A stretch of DNA of 64,000 nucleotides, from assembly GCA_031415135.1 (NCBI GenBank), contig JANORB010000226.1, positions 5,417 through 69,416 of the forward strand, in the 5' to 3' direction. The position numbers were made by a program, and so were the translations under genes. Below are positions 1-8,455 of this stretch, in pieces. Source of the DNA: LGRD01 sp031415135 (lineage in GTDB: Bacteria; Pseudomonadota; Gammaproteobacteria; Burkholderiales; Burkholderiaceae_C). The notes below the pieces were generated by a model. It saw only the letters and a list, made by a program, of their open reading frames with translations, was not told the origin of the DNA and searched no databases. Each line of letters begins with the position of its first letter. The stretch's first letter is position 1.

Positions 1-87
1 CTCCGACTCGACCAGCGTCATGAGCCCGGCGCGAATACCGGCATGGTCGTCGACGATGAGCACCCGGATCGGGCGTTGCAAGAGCAT
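1..87 (-). CDS. Response regulator, N-terminal fragment (receiver domain), cut by window edge
   Basis: Only the first 29 codons are inside the window. They read MLLQRPIRVLIVDDHAGIRA and on, the first beta strand and acidic pocket (Asp13, Asp14) of a CheY-like receiver. The DDH-GIRAGL pattern resembles NarL/LuxR-type regulators, but the output domain lies outside the window. The ATG at 85-87 is preceded by an AAAGG about 11 nt upstream. A conserved 77-nt element lies 50 nt upstream of this start and recurs upstream of the next gene. Family is well supported; the specific role is not. Confidence 0.75.
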   Translation of the reverse strand, partial: MLLQRPIRVLIVDDHAGIRAGLMTLVESE

Positions 88-137
88 GGTGTCTGGCCTT
101 TGCTGCAAGGTGCGCCCCAACGGCGAACCCGTGCTAG

Positions 138-214
138 CAGACTAAGGACTGGCACGTGTTGCCGCGAGGGCGATTGCACCCGGATGGGGCAGGAGTTTTG
201 TCCTGGGTCGGCTG
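138..214 (-). promoter_or_regulatory. Duplicated promoter-region element, copy 1 (upstream of the response regulator)
   Basis: Plus-strand reading begins CAGACTAA (138-145), has a 41-nt spacer, then GGGCAGGAG (187-195) running into TTTTGTCCTGGG. The second block contains an inverted repeat, CAGGA-N6-TCCTG, at 190-205. The same blocks with the same 41-nt spacing occur at 2606-2682. Both copies lie upstream of minus-strand genes in the same orientation. If TAGTCT (minus strand, 139-144) is a -10, the inverted repeat is centred about 64 bp upstream of the start, a usual activator position. No good -35 is visible. The function is inferred. Confidence 0.5.
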
Positions 215-231
215 CGCTGTCGGTTGCGCGC

Positions 232-2520
232 TCAGCGACTGGAGAAGCGCAACGCGTCGATGATGTTCACGTAGTCGTCGCTCCAGACTTTTCCGGCACG
301 CGCGGGCGGAAGCTGCAACCAGCGCGGGTCGTTTGCCAGGCTGCCGAATGAGGCTTCGTCGGCCGCCAGCACCACCACTTGCGCCGGGCTTTCAAGCAGC
401 GTGCTTTGCGTTCCGGTGGTATCGACTCTTGAAACACGCCCCACCAGTTGTGCGTCCTGCGCCAGCCGGCTCAGTACCGGCAACAGATCCAGAAAGCGGT
501 TGCTGATGTGCACGGCCAGCACACCGTCTGGCGTCAGCTTTTTTCGGTAGGCCGACATCGCCTCCCGGGTCAGCAGGTGGGTGGGTATGGCATCCGAAGT
601 GAAAGCGTCGATCAACAGCAACGAATAGCTGGCATCGGTGGCGTTGCGCAGCGTGACCCGGGCGTCGCCGATCACGACCCGGGTGGTCGGCGGGCAATCG
701 CGCAGGAACGTGAAATGCCGTGGGTCGCGCGCGATCTGTTCGACCAGCGGATCGATCTCATAGAAAGTCCACTGGCTGCCCTTGGCGCCATAACACGCCA
801 GGCTGCCCGAGCCGAGCCCGACGATGGCCACGGCGCGCTGGCCGAGCCCGGGTGCAAGCGCGCGGAACATCTGGCCGAACGAGCCGTCGTGGTGGTAATA
901 AGCACCGGGCTGGTTGGCTTTTGAGGGGTCGATGAACTGGGTTCCGTGGATGGTTGAACCGTGCACGAAGATGCTGAGCCCGAGGTCGGTATGGCGATAC
1001 ACCTTGTAGACCCCGAAGAAGCTGCGGGCCGAGGTGATCAGCTGCCCCATCGCACCGCTCGATGCGTGGCTGGACAACAGCGAAGCGATCGAAAGCGCCG
1101 CGACCCCGAGCGCGAAGCGCAGCGGCCGGGTGCTGAAACTGAGCAACGCAATGGCGAGCAGAGGCGCTGCCACGCCGAGCAGTGCCACGCGCCAAAAGAC
1201 CGGGGCGTCAGCCAACATCACGGTGGATCTGAGAAGCAAGCCGACCGCCAGCAGCAAGAGGCAAGGCAACAGGATGTCGCGTCGCCACCCGTTCTTCACG
1301 CCGCCGGGCGCCACCGGAGGCCGCAGGAGGCAGGCCAGGACGAGCGCGAGCGGGTATTCGGCAAGCCCGCTGAACACCAGTGGCGCAAGCAATGCCGTCA
1401 GCACGCCGCCGAGCACGCCACCGAACGAGAGCCAGAGGTAATACTCGGTGAGGTGCGAGGGATCGGGGCGTGAACGCGCCAATTCACCGTGGCATACCAG
1501 CGCAGTGAGAAAGAAGCCCAGCAAGTGCACCCCGATCCATGGCCAGGGAAACGCGGCCGAAACGAACGACACCAATGCGCCGACGGCCACCAGCGTGACC
1601 ACAAAAGCCTGCGCGCGAAGCGCCACGCCGTGCGCGATCGGGGGGCGTTGTGCAAACACCAGGATGAAGGTCAACAAGTACAGCGCCAGCGGAACCACCC
1701 AGAACAGCGGCACGGCCGCCACATCGGTGGTGATGTAGGAGGTGACGCCCAGCAACAGGCTGGTGGGGGCCAGGGACAACAGCACCCAGCGCAGGCGCTG
1801 GCCGTGGGTCACGCCGGCAACATGCTCTGACGGTCGCCGCACCGCAACCACGCCGGTCGCAGGCACGCAGTCGCGCCAGAACAGCCAGGCAGACCCGGCC
1901 AACAACCCAAACAACACGACGAGGCCCACGCCCCACGCGTGCCATTGGCTCTGCAGCCCCACGAGGGGTTCTATGACCGTCGGGTAGCCGATCAAGGCCA
2001 GCAGGCTGCCCAGGTTGCTGGCCGCGTACAGGAAGTACGGATCGGCGGCCGCCGGGTGACGCGTCTGCGCAACCCATTTTTGCAGCAGCGGCGCGGTGGC
2101 GGAGATCAGGAACACCGGCACGCCGATCGAGAGCACAAGCACCTGGAGCAGCCAGGCGATGGGGTGGGCGACGTCGGGCGACGCGATGCGCTCGCCCAGA
2201 TTGAAAGGCAGCATCAGCAGCGCGGCGGCGGCCAGCACGAGGTGCAGCAGCGCCTGGCGCTTGAGGCCGAGGAACTTGCCGGTGAAATGGGCGTGCAGAT
2301 AGCCGGCAAACAGCATGGCCTGGAAGAAGACCATGCAGGTGCTCCACACCTGCGGCGTGCCGCCGAGCCCGGGCAGCAAGGTCTTGGCCACCATGGGTTG
2401 CACCATGAACATCAGCAACGCACTGCAGAACAAGGCGGCGGAGAAGACCCCGATGAACAGACCCGGCGCGGCACCGGCGTGGGCCCGAACGGGCGCGGAA
2501 GTCGACGTTTCGGTGCTCAT
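232..2520 (-). CDS. Fused multi-spanning membrane / spermidine-synthase-like protein
   Basis: 762 aa from the ATG at 2520; the open frame extends to a GTG at 2583. The first roughly 500 residues are a string of hydrophobic segments, probably a dozen or so membrane spans, beginning LFIGVFSAALFCSALLMFMV. The C-terminal third is a class I methyltransferase-like fold of the spermidine synthase family, with the SAM-type loop VGLGSGSLACYG, then GDARVTLR and LLLIDAFTSDAIP. This matches proteins annotated as fused MFS/spermidine synthase. The aminopropyltransferase activity of these membrane fusions is not established, so polyamine synthesis is only suggested. It is preceded by the second copy of the duplicated element. 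High GC and codon use match the neighbours. Confidence 0.85.
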   Translation of the reverse strand: MSTETSTSAPVRAHAGAAPGLFIGVFSAALFCSALLMFMVQPMVAKTLLPGLGGTPQVWSTCMVFFQAMLFAGYLHAHFTGKFLGLKRQALLHLVLAAAALLMLPFNLGERIASPDVAHPIAWLLQVLVLSIGVPVFLISATAPLLQKWVAQTRHPAAADPYFLYAASNLGSLLALIGYPTVIEPLVGLQSQWHAWGVGLVVLFGLLAGSAWLFWRDCVPATGVVAVRRPSEHVAGVTHGQRLRWVLLSLAPTSLLLGVTSYITTDVAAVPLFWVVPLALYLLTFILVFAQRPPIAHGVALRAQAFVVTLVAVGALVSFVSAAFPWPWIGVHLLGFFLTALVCHGELARSRPDPSHLTEYYLWLSFGGVLGGVLTALLAPLVFSGLAEYPLALVLACLLRPPVAPGGVKNGWRRDILLPCLLLLAVGLLLRSTVMLADAPVFWRVALLGVAAPLLAIALLSFSTRPLRFALGVAALSIASLLSSHASSGAMGQLITSARSFFGVYKVYRHTDLGLSIFVHGSTIHGTQFIDPSKANQPGAYYHHDGSFGQMFRALAPGLGQRAVAIVGLGSGSLACYGAKGSQWTFYEIDPLVEQIARDPRHFTFLRDCPPTTRVVIGDARVTLRNATDASYSLLLIDAFTSDAIPTHLLTREAMSAYRKKLTPDGVLAVHISNRFLDLLPVLSRLAQDAQLVGRVSRVDTTGTQSTLLESPAQVVVLAADEASFGSLANDPRWLQLPPARAGKVWSDDYVNIIDALRFSSR

Positions 2521-2605
2521 GGGTCGCCTGCTTTCACGCGGTGGGGGCGTCGATGAATGGCCCGCTGCTTTGGAATCGCGCACAGAGCAGCCAGCCGGCT
2601 TTGCT

Positions 2606-2682
2606 CAGACTAAAGGCAAGTGGGGCCCTGATGGCAGGGCGAATGTGACGGGCTGGGCAGGAGATTTGTCCCGGTCCGGCAG
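2606..2682 (-). promoter_or_regulatory. Duplicated promoter-region element, copy 2 (upstream of the spermidine-synthase-like gene)
   Basis: CAGACTAA at 2606-2613, a 41-nt spacer, then GGGCAGGAG at 2655-2663 followed by ATTTGTCCCGG. The last 28 nt match copy 1 at 23 positions. The right half of the inverted repeat is imperfect here (TCCCG instead of TCCTG). It lies 85 nt upstream of the ATG at 2520. The minus-strand TAGTCT could be a -10 with no recognisable -35. Confidence 0.5.
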
Positions 2683-2703
2683 GCCGCGGTCTCGGCCCCA
2701 ATC

Positions 2704-3297
2704 TCAGTAGACGAGCGGGACGATGCGGTAGCGGACCGAGGCGCGATAGTCGCGGTAGGCGGCGCGCTGGTCCCCGGTTTCGAGCACGGACTCCTCGCGC
2801 CGCATGCGCACGTCCTGGGCCAGGTACAGCACGACCAGCACCGCGAGGTTCTGCACCGAAAAACTGGCCAGCAAAAAGCCGATGTGCGAAATCAGGTACC
2901 CGAGGTAGATCGGGTGACGCACCACGCGGTACGGTCCGCCGGTCACCAGGCCGCGCGTGGCGGGCAACAGCCCGAAGCAGCGACCGAGCTTCAGCTTGGC
3001 AACCAGGACCCACACCATTCCGGCCGCCTGGAAGCTCGCGCCGAGCCACTCGGGAGCCAGGCGCTGCGTGTCGCCCAGGCTGAAGAGCACGAAGCACAGG
3101 CAGGCATAAACGGTGGCGATGACCGCCACCGGCGACATGTCGCGCACCAGCGCGCGGCGCGCGAACAACACGAGCAACAGCGTGACGCTCTCGGCCAGCA
3201 CCAGCAGCAACAGCGTGTAGCGGCTGGTGTCGGCCCACCAGACCCGGGCCACGTTGGCGATGAACCAGCCCAGCAGCAGCAGCGCAAAGGCCCGCAA
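2704..3297 (-). CDS. Isoprenylcysteine carboxyl methyltransferase-like membrane protein
   Basis: About 197 aa with four to five hydrophobic segments and the family signature GGPYRVVRHPIYLGYLI in the C-terminal half, where SAM binds in ICMT and phospholipid N-methyltransferase relatives. The substrate in bacteria is unknown. The start is uncertain. The open frame continues to an ATG at 3498, which would overlap the response regulator by over 130 nt. The first start beyond that gene's stop is the TTG at 3297, just before the first membrane segment, with GAG at a weak Shine-Dalgarno spacing. It lies downstream of the regulator/kinase pair on the same strand and may be co-transcribed with it. Confidence 0.72.
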   Translation of the reverse strand: MRAFALLLLGWFIANVARVWWADTSRYTLLLLVLAESVTLLLVLFARRALVRDMSPVAVIATVYACLCFVLFSLGDTQRLAPEWLGASFQAAGMVWVLVAKLKLGRCFGLLPATRGLVTGGPYRVVRHPIYLGYLISHIGFLLASFSVQNLAVLVVLYLAQDVRMRREESVLETGDQRAAYRDYRASVRYRIVPLVY

Positions 3298-3364
3298 CAG
3301 CCACTCGGTGAGGCCGCTGTCGCGCGACGTGGCGTGCGGCGTTGCGCTCAGCGGCGATGCGGGG

Positions 3365-4153
3365 TCAGGCAAGCGAGCCCCAGGCCGATTGGAGTTGCCC
3401 CCACTGCGAACCGGCGCTCGCGCCGCGCCCACCCGCTGCCGACGCTGCGAGGCGGTGCTCGAGGGCATACACGTACAGGTTGAGCTTGCCCTGCACATTG
3501 AGCTTGCTGTAGATCACCGTCAGGTGGTTGCGCAGCGTGTGTTCGCTCATGCCCAGCGCGTCGGCCACCACCAGGCTCTTGGCGCCACGGTGCTCGACCA
3601 TCGCCTGCACGACCTGGCGTTCTTTGGGGGTCAGGGTGTCGATGCGGCGGGTGGCGTCGCTCTTGGGCTCGGTGCGCGCGCCGGGCAGGCCGGGCAGGCC
3701 GCCGAGCAGCATCGACATCAGTGAACCGTCGAGCCACACCTCGCCGGCGTGCACGCGCTCGATGGCTTCGATGATGTGGTCGGTGGGCTGCGACTTGATC
3801 ACCACTCCGCGGGCGCCGCGCAACACGGCTTCGCGGTGGTGCCCCGGGTTCAGGTCGCCGGTGAGCAGCACGACCTTGACGCGCGCTTCACTGACCAGGT
3901 GGGCCACGCAGTTGATGGCGTTGGCGTCGCGCAGGCCCAGGTCGAGCAGCACCACGTCGGTGTGTGGCAGCGCCGGGTGAGCGATCAACTCCGCACAGGT
4001 GCTGGCCGTGCCGGCCACACTCATGTGAGAAGCACTTTCCACCAGTTGGCGCAAGCCCCAAAGCGTGACGGAATGGTCATCGGCCAGCAATACGCGAATC
4101 GGTTGGGCCGGAGCCAGCGCGGCTGCGGGTTTGAGGGCTGCAAGGGACTTCAT
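3365..4153 (-). CDS. NarL/LuxR-type response regulator
   Basis: 262 aa. An N-terminal receiver (about residues 19-135) has the acidic pair in LLADDHS, the likely phosphoacceptor in VVLLDLGL, and the conserved Lys in GVVIKSQ. A C-terminal LuxR-type helix-turn-helix reads LTPKERQVVQAM ... ALGMSEHTLRNHL. Its start overlaps the kinase stop by four bases (4150-4153), so the two are translationally coupled and almost certainly partners. The regulon is unknown. The duplicated inverted-repeat elements at 138-214 and 2606-2682 are reasonable candidate targets of a dimeric NarL-type protein, but that is a guess. Confidence 0.9.
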   Translation of the reverse strand: MKSLAALKPAAALAPAQPIRVLLADDHSVTLWGLRQLVESASHMSVAGTASTCAELIAHPALPHTDVVLLDLGLRDANAINCVAHLVSEARVKVVLLTGDLNPGHHREAVLRGARGVVIKSQPTDHIIEAIERVHAGEVWLDGSLMSMLLGGLPGLPGARTEPKSDATRRIDTLTPKERQVVQAMVEHRGAKSLVVADALGMSEHTLRNHLTVIYSKLNVQGKLNLYVYALEHRLAASAAGGRGASAGSQWGQLQSAWGSLA

Positions 4154-5859
4154 CCGATGGTTCCTGCCAGGGGCAGCGTGATTACGATTTCGGTGAAGTC
4201 TGGCTCGTGATTGACCGTCACGCCACCCCCCAGTTCAGTGGCCCGCTGGGTCAATGACAGGGGCAAAAAGTCCGGCGGCAGGGTTTCCCCATGGCCGTGG
4301 TCATTGCGCAGGCGCAGCACCACGCCAGACTGGTTCACGTCCAGCAGCACGGTGACTGCGGTGGCCGAGGTGTGCCGGCGCGCGTTGGTGAGCGCTTCGT
4401 TGACCATGTGCAGCACCGCCTTGGCGGCCGAGCCGCGCAGCCGCAGCGCGTTCGACGCGAAGATGTTCACCTTCAAGCCATAGAGTGACTCGAATCGCTG
4501 CGCCTCGCGCTGCAAGGCCGCGAGCGGCGCGCCGTCGGCCTGGGACGGGTCGTCGCCGCGGCGCAGGCCGCTGATCACATCGCGCAGGGTCTGCAACTCT
4601 TCGGTGGCCATGTGCACCAGCTGCTTGATGTGCGGGCTGACCGGGTTGGCGGGGCCGGCCTGGCGGGCCAGCGCCTCCAGCCCGTACTTGAGCCCGAGGT
4701 AGGGCTGGACGGCGCTGTCGTGCAGATCGCGCCCGATGCGTTCGCGCTCGCGCGAGGCGGTCTCGCGCTGCAATTGTTCGAGCAGGTCGCTGCGTTCCAG
4801 CAAAGGCATGGTCTCGCGCATCACGTCGTTCAGCCAGCGCAGGTGCGCCGACGTGAACGGCGGCTGGGCGCGGCGCAGGCACAGCGTGCCCATTGGCTGG
4901 CCGTAGCTCATCAGCGGCAGCGCAAGCGCCTGGGCGCCGATGTGCTCGAGCGCCCGCTGGGTTCCGTCTTCGAGCAGCCTGGAGCGCCCCCCGGTCGCCG
5001 GGTCGAAGGCGGCGAAGGTGGGCGCCGCCGTGCCGTCGGCGGTGCAAATGCAACCTTGGTTGCGCGGCAACAGCGCCAGCCGCTGGCTCCACTTCGAGGC
5101 CTCGGGCTCGGCCATTTGGGCGGTCTGCGAGCCGGCCTTCCACTGGAAGATGCGCGGCTCGGGGCCCTGCAGGCTGATGGTGGCGGCACGCAGATCGAAG
5201 TGCGCCGCAAGCTGCTCGAACAGCATGTCGACGTGGTGGCGCAGCCCCTGGCGCGGGTCGGATCGCTCGTTCAGAGAATCAAGCAGGCGCAGGCGCAGGC
5301 GCAGATCGCGGCTCGGACGGGCCAGCAAGGAGGCCGCCGGCCCGAGCGCCAGCACGATGATCGGCACGATGACCGGCAAGGGCGGCAGCGTGCCAAGAGT
5401 GTGCAATGAGCCGGTCAGCGCGAGCATGGCCGCCACCGTGGCGATCGACAGCGCCAAGGCCGGGGCCGCCCCGGCGAGAACCGCGAGGGCAACCACCGGA
5501 AGCACCGTGGAGATGCCGAACAGGGGCAGCGCCTTTGCCACCAGCTGGCTGGTGATCAGGAGCGCGGCCGCGTCCAGCCAGAGCCATGCCTTGGAGCTGG
5601 CATACGGCCAGCCGTCCAGCGTTTTCCACATCAGGTTGGCCGACCACGCCAGGTACGGGACGACCACGATCAGATCGAACCCCCAGTAAGAGCTTGGGTC
5701 GGCGAGCAGCACAATGCCGACCAGCGCGGCCAGCAGGGCGCGGATCCCGGCGATGAAACGCAGGAACGCAAACTCGGACGGCACCAGCCGCGCCCGCTTG
5801 AGCGGTGGCGTCATGGCGGGCGGCAATGGCTGGGGGCTGCTGGCGTGCTGCGAGTTCAT
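4150..5859 (-). CDS. NarX/DesK-type sensor histidine kinase
   Basis: 569 aa from the ATG at 5859; the frame extends to a GTG at 5907. There are about six hydrophobic segments in the first 190 residues, a GAF-like region in the middle (LRAATISLQGPEPRIFQW to MGTLCLRR), then a HisKA_3 dimerisation box with the phospho-acceptor His in RIGRDLHDSAVQPYLGL. The C-terminal HATPase has its N-box in VNEALTNARRH. It is paired with the downstream NarL-type regulator through a four-base overlap. The signal is not evident; the membrane region has no large periplasmic loop, so sensing may be within the membrane or by the GAF domain. Confidence 0.88.
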   Translation of the reverse strand: MNSQHASSPQPLPPAMTPPLKRARLVPSEFAFLRFIAGIRALLAALVGIVLLADPSSYWGFDLIVVVPYLAWSANLMWKTLDGWPYASSKAWLWLDAAALLITSQLVAKALPLFGISTVLPVVALAVLAGAAPALALSIATVAAMLALTGSLHTLGTLPPLPVIVPIIVLALGPAASLLARPSRDLRLRLRLLDSLNERSDPRQGLRHHVDMLFEQLAAHFDLRAATISLQGPEPRIFQWKAGSQTAQMAEPEASKWSQRLALLPRNQGCICTADGTAAPTFAAFDPATGGRSRLLEDGTQRALEHIGAQALALPLMSYGQPMGTLCLRRAQPPFTSAHLRWLNDVMRETMPLLERSDLLEQLQRETASRERERIGRDLHDSAVQPYLGLKYGLEALARQAGPANPVSPHIKQLVHMATEELQTLRDVISGLRRGDDPSQADGAPLAALQREAQRFESLYGLKVNIFASNALRLRGSAAKAVLHMVNEALTNARRHTSATAVTVLLDVNQSGVVLRLRNDHGHGETLPPDFLPLSLTQRATELGGGVTVNHEPDFTEIVITLPLAGTIG

Positions 5860-6057
5860 GGCGTTCAGGTTGTGGCGGGCGGCGCGCTGTGCGTCAAGAG
5901 TGCGCACCGGTTCACGGTGCGCCTCGGCGCGCCGCCGGAGCGTGCCGGACTTTACCGCCGCAGTCTCTGATCAGCCACAGCCTGGGGGCGATGCTGTTCG
6001 CGTCGGTCTATCCGGCGCTGACGCTGACGTTCTGAACGACTGCGTCTGGCGTCGGCG

Positions 6058-6735
6058 TCAGTCGAGCCGCCGGGCGGCCACGCGGCCGAGTGCTTCGAGC
6101 GTCTTCAATGCCGCGCCGCGGTCGCGCTGCGCAAGCTCGGCCGACATCAGCATCACGGTGTGCTCGCCCCGGCGAATCGACAGCAGCGAGCCGTCGCTGA
6201 GGATGCCGCGCCTGGCATCTGCCGGTTCGACAAAGGCCGCCGCTTCGCCGGCCATGCCGTTGAAGGTCTCGACCCGAACGTTGCGCCGGGCGGCGGGGTT
6301 CAGCGGGTCGGTGAACCCCATGGCCATGCCTTGCACGTCTTGCTTGGCGCTGCCGCTGGAGTACGACTCCTGCACGGCCAGCACGATCTGGCCGTTCGCC
6401 CCTTTCCAGCCGCATTCGGTCAGGCCGTACTGTTCCAGGCGCCGATTGCGCTCGCCGGCCTTGGCGCCGGGAAAGGCCTTTTGCACCTCGGCCGTCGACA
6501 ACACGGCGCAGGGGTCGCCGCTCGGAAGCCTGGCCGCAGGCGGCTGCGCGCCGGTGGTTTGCTGAATTTGCCTGGCGGTCTCGGTCGCTGCCTTGAGCGC
6601 CGATTCATTCTTGGTGGGCTGAGCGACGGCACAGCCGATGTGCACTGCGGCAAGCATGGCAAGCCACTGCGCGGACACACGGCACAGTGCGGCTGCGCGA
6701 ATGTTGCGGGCGGGCTGAGGGCAGCAGGTGGGCAT
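6058..6735 (-). CDS. Exported protein of unknown function
   Basis: 225 aa from the ATG at 6735, chosen because AAGGAAG lies at good spacing upstream; the frame runs on to 6804. The N-terminus is a signal-peptide-like stretch (AQWLAMLAAVHIGCAVAQ) with probable cleavage after AVA. The mature part begins with a Gln/Ala-rich segment, then a globular region starting GDPCAVLSTAEVQKAFPGAK and containing a paired Cys (ECGW). The DPCALLT-like opening resembles periplasmic proteins of the DUF3558 type, but I do not recognise the family firmly. It stands alone: the kinase gene upstream on this strand and RraA are both separated from it. Confidence 0.65.
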   Translation of the reverse strand: MPTCCPQPARNIRAAALCRVSAQWLAMLAAVHIGCAVAQPTKNESALKAATETARQIQQTTGAQPPAARLPSGDPCAVLSTAEVQKAFPGAKAGERNRRLEQYGLTECGWKGANGQIVLAVQESYSSGSAKQDVQGMAMGFTDPLNPAARRNVRVETFNGMAGEAAAFVEPADARRGILSDGSLLSIRRGEHTVMLMSAELAQRDRGAALKTLEALGRVAARRLD

Positions 6736-6822
6736 GGTCTTCCTTTTGAATGGCGTTGAGTTGCAGCGCGGCACGCAGGGGTTCACACCTTCGCTATCGA
6801 CCACCGGGCAGGCCAGCCGCGC

Positions 6823-7332
6823 TCACGCCGCGGGCGCGGGCAGCACGACCACACCATCTTCATCGGCATACAGCCAGTCGCCCGGCCGCACCCACACGCC
6901 CTGCACTTGCACCGCCACATCGCGCTGGCCTTCGTTGCGCTTCTCGGTGGGCCACGGCATCAGCGCCAGAGCGCGGATGCCGACATCGCATTCGGCCAGT
7001 TCCGCCGCGTCGCGCACGCAGCCGTCGACGACCACGCCGGCCCATCCGTTGCGGGCCGCCGCCGCGCCCAGGTTGCCTCCCAGCAGCGCGCGGCGCAGCG
7101 AGCCGCCGCCGTCCACCACCAGCACCCGGCCCTGCCCCGGCGAATCGACCGCCGCCTTCACCAGCGAGTTGTCTTCGAAGCACTTCACCGTGCTCACAGT
7201 CCCCGCGAATTTGCGGCGCCGGCCATAGTCTCGGAACACCGGCGGCAACACGCGAAACTGACCACGGGTGTCGTTCTTGTGCGCGTCGCACAGATCGCAG
7301 GTTGCGAAGCTCGGGGGTTCGGCCGGGTTCAT
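6823..7332 (-). CDS. rraA: RraA-family protein (RNase E activity regulator / HMG aldolase-like)
   Basis: 169 aa, the usual length for the family. The core shows GGNLGAAAARNGWAGVVVDG followed by CVRDAAEL and the C-terminal ADEDGVVVL motif. In the family, the Gly-rich loop and the Arg-Asp of the VRD segment bind the substrate and metal in 4-hydroxy-4-methyl-2-oxoglutarate/oxaloacetate aldolases. RraA of E. coli has the same fold and inhibits RNase E. Sequence alone does not separate these roles, so the symbol is a family label. GAGGGTG lies at good spacing before the ATG. It is divergent from the exporter gene at 7517 across a 184-bp gap. Confidence 0.85.
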   Translation of the reverse strand: MNPAEPPSFATCDLCDAHKNDTRGQFRVLPPVFRDYGRRRKFAGTVSTVKCFEDNSLVKAAVDSPGQGRVLVVDGGGSLRRALLGGNLGAAAARNGWAGVVVDGCVRDAAELAECDVGIRALALMPWPTEKRNEGQRDVAVQVQGVWVRPGDWLYADEDGVVVLPAPAA

Positions 7333-7516
7333 GCGTTCACCCTCTTTCGGAGAATTCGGCTGTCGTGGGGGTCCGGATCAGGGCTCAAAGTGATCTCCTG
7401 GAAAATCCTTGAAAGTGGCGGCATTCTGCGATCGAAAAGGCGAACATGCCATGGCAGCGTTGGCGCGGCCTTCATGCGATAACGTTCCACTTCGGCACCT
7501 GATCGAACCCTGACCC

Positions 7517-8440
7517 ATGAGCACACTTGCACCGCCCGGTTCTCGCGGCGCGCCCGCCACGCCCTCGCTGCCCATGCCGCCGCTGCTGATCCTGTGCCTC
7601 GTCGCCACCTGGCTGGTGTGGGGCTCGACCTACCTGGCCATCAAGTACGCGCTGCTGAGCTTTCCGCCGTTCTTCCAGATGGGCACAAGGTTCCTCTTTG
7701 CGGGCGTGTTGCTGCTGCTGTGGATGCGCTGGCGCGGCGCGGCGTGGCCGGACCGCACCGAGTGGCGCAACGCCTGGATCGTCGGTGCCTTGATGCTCGG
7801 CGGCGGCATGGGCGGCACGGCGCTGGCCGAAGTCACGGTCGGTTCGGGCCTGGTGGTGGCCTTCATCGCGGTGGTGCCGCTGATGATCGCCGGGCTCAAC
7901 CTGCTGTGGGGCGTGGTGCCGGGCCGGCTTGAAGCGGCGGGCATCGGGCTCGGCCTGGTGGGGGTGCTGATGCTGACGCAGGGGGCCGGCTTTCAGGCGT
8001 CGGCGGCCGGCCTGGTGGCCATTGCCACCGCGTGTGTCACCTGGTCGGTTGGCAGTGTGTTGAGCCAGCGCAGCTTGCCGCTGGCCGCCGGGGCGATGGG
8101 TTTTGCCAGCGAGATGGTCTGCGGCGGCGTGGTGCTGCTCGGCTTGAGCGCCGTGGCCGGCGAAAGCCCCGCCTGGCCACCGCAGCCGCTGGCGCTGGCG
8201 GCCTGGTTCTACCTGGTCGTGTTCGGCTCGCTGATCGCCTTCAACGCCTACATGCTGCTGCTGGCGCGGGCCAGCGCGGGGTTGGCGTCGAGCTACACCT
8301 TCGTCAACCCGGTCATCGCCATGTTGCTGGGGGTCGCGGTGGCGGGCGAGGTGGTGACGCGTTTCGAGTGGGCCGCCGCCGGTGTGGTGCTGCTCGGCGT
8401 GGTGTTGATGCTGCGCGGCGCGGCGGTGGCGCGCGCTTGA
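7517..8440 (+). CDS. EamA-family drug/metabolite exporter (YedA-like)
   Basis: 307 aa with ten hydrophobic segments arranged as two EamA repeats. The first repeat opens VATWLVWGSTYLAIKYAL and the second TACVTWSVGSVLSQRSL. The repeat ends ASSYTFVNPVIAMLLGV and WAAAGVVLLGVVLML are typical of YedA/RhaT-like permeases in the inner membrane. The substrate cannot be told. It is convergent with the ThDP-META gene, with a 15-bp gap between the stops. Confidence 0.88.
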   Translation: MSTLAPPGSRGAPATPSLPMPPLLILCLVATWLVWGSTYLAIKYALLSFPPFFQMGTRFLFAGVLLLLWMRWRGAAWPDRTEWRNAWIVGALMLGGGMGGTALAEVTVGSGLVVAFIAVVPLMIAGLNLLWGVVPGRLEAAGIGLGLVGVLMLTQGAGFQASAAGLVAIATACVTWSVGSVLSQRSLPLAAGAMGFASEMVCGGVVLLGLSAVAGESPAWPPQPLALAAWFYLVVFGSLIAFNAYMLLLARASAGLASSYTFVNPVIAMLLGVAVAGEVVTRFEWAAAGVVLLGVVLMLRGAAVARA

Positions 8441-8455
8441 GTCCCGGCCGGCGCG

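Noticed and set aside
3298..3498. Upstream part of the ICMT-like frame to the ATG at 3498.
   Set aside because: It overlaps the response regulator by more than 130 nt and reads as low-complexity Ser/Arg/Thr sequence; the start downstream is preferred.
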